Shown here in pieces: positions 6,684 to 7,155 of a stretch of 7,155 nucleotides of DNA. The first letter of the stretch is position 1, and each line of letters starts with the position of its first letter. The stretch covers positions 1 through 7,155 of the forward strand of contig CADEEU010000189.1 of assembly GCA_902826385.1 (NCBI GenBank), read 5' to 3'. The translations under genes and the position numbers were made by a program. The stretch comes from an uncultured Acidobacteriota bacterium (GTDB lineage Bacteria; Acidobacteriota; Blastocatellia; Pyrinomonadales; Pyrinomonadaceae). The notes below the pieces were generated by a model. That model ran no database searches and was not told the origin of the DNA. It saw only the letters and a program-made list of their open reading frames with translations.

Positions 6684-7155
6684 ATGAACGACGCAAAGCT
6701 GCATCTCGATAAAGGAAACCTGTCTGCGGCGGTCGAATCCGCCCTTGGGCTCGTTAAAAGTAATCCGACCGCACAGGACGCAAGAAGGTTTCTGTTCGAG
6801 CTTTCACTTTTCTCAGGCGATTGGGACCGGGCGGACCGGCAGCTTGACGTTATCGGCCATCAGGATGCGAACTCGGCACTTGGGTCGCTTATTTTCAGAC
6901 AGAACCTATCGGCCGAGCGCGACCGCATCAAATTTTTTGCCGATGGCAATCGGCCTGAAACACCGGATGCACCGACCGACTACATAAACGACCTATTCAC
7001 GGCCAACGACCTGCTGCGCGAAGGAAAAACGGCCGAAGCCCGCGAGCTGCTCGATAAGGTTGAAGAAGAGAGGCCGGCCTTTCCCTGTTCGGTAGACGGT
7101 GAAAACTACAGCGATTTTCGCGATTATAACGAACTTACGATGTGCGCGTTCGAAG
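6684..7155 (+). CDS. tagJ: T6SS accessory protein TagJ (ImpE family), N-terminal part (3' end outside window)
   Basis: The frame from the ATG at 6684 stays open to the window edge, giving 157 residues; ImpE proteins usually have about 270, so roughly the last 40% is missing. TagJ/ImpE is a cytoplasmic accessory T6SS protein; in studied systems it binds the sheath subunit TssB and is linked to sheath recycling by ClpV. Family features are visible: an opening LDKGNLSAAVESALGLVKSN helical repeat, then RRFLFELSLFSGDWDRADRQLD (residues 34-55), LIFRQNLSAERDRIKFF, and a later helical repeat LLREGKTAEARELLDKVEE. The DGENYSDFRDYNELTMCAFE end matches the place where relatives have an acidic aromatic motif. 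It begins 24 bases after the tssM stop with no strong ribosome binding site, so it is likely in the same operon and perhaps translated by coupling. Confidence 0.85.
   Translation, partial: MNDAKLHLDKGNLSAAVESALGLVKSNPTAQDARRFLFELSLFSGDWDRADRQLDVIGHQDANSALGSLIFRQNLSAERDRIKFFADGNRPETPDAPTDYINDLFTANDLLREGKTAEARELLDKVEEERPAFPCSVDGENYSDFRDYNELTMCAFE

Noticed and set aside
6745..6987. 80-codon open frame inside the start of tagJ, + strand
   Set aside because: It overlaps the ImpE-family frame in another phase and shows no family features.

Overview
This window holds the middle of a type VI secretion system (T6SS) gene cluster, with all genes on the + strand. The genes seen are the end of tssK, then two non-core genes, then tssL, tssM and the start of tagJ (impE family). 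The organism is a diderm bacterium, because TssK, TssL and TssM build the T6SS baseplate and envelope-spanning complex. Base composition is around 50% G+C. The style of the TssL and TssM proteins reminds me of Acidobacteriota, but that is an impression from memory and was not tested.

Layout: 1-458 is the C-terminal part of TssK, cut by the window edge. 477-1844 encodes a 455-residue protein that I read as a T6SS-linked toxin. It has an uncharacterised N-terminal part, a hydrophobic middle with a linker motif seen in polymorphic toxins, and a C-terminal zincin-like HExxH domain. 1861-2181 encodes a small, strongly acidic protein placed directly behind it, the natural candidate for its immunity protein. 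2182-2339 is a short non-coding gap with a near-repeat of the 3' end of that small gene, probably the remains of a second copy. 2340-3023 is tssL and 3036-6659 is tssM. 6684-7155 is the 5' part of tagJ, cut by the window edge.

TssK links the baseplate to the TssL/TssM part of the membrane complex, TssM spans the periplasm, and TagJ is an accessory cytoplasmic protein linked to the sheath. The effector/immunity pair sits between tssK and tssL and is spaced like an operon with tssK, so it is probably transcribed with the machine that would deliver it. Its arginine codon use differs from that of tssL, which fits later acquisition of the module. The most interesting part of the window is 477-2288: the putative metallopeptidase effector, its likely immunity gene, and the decayed sequence behind it.
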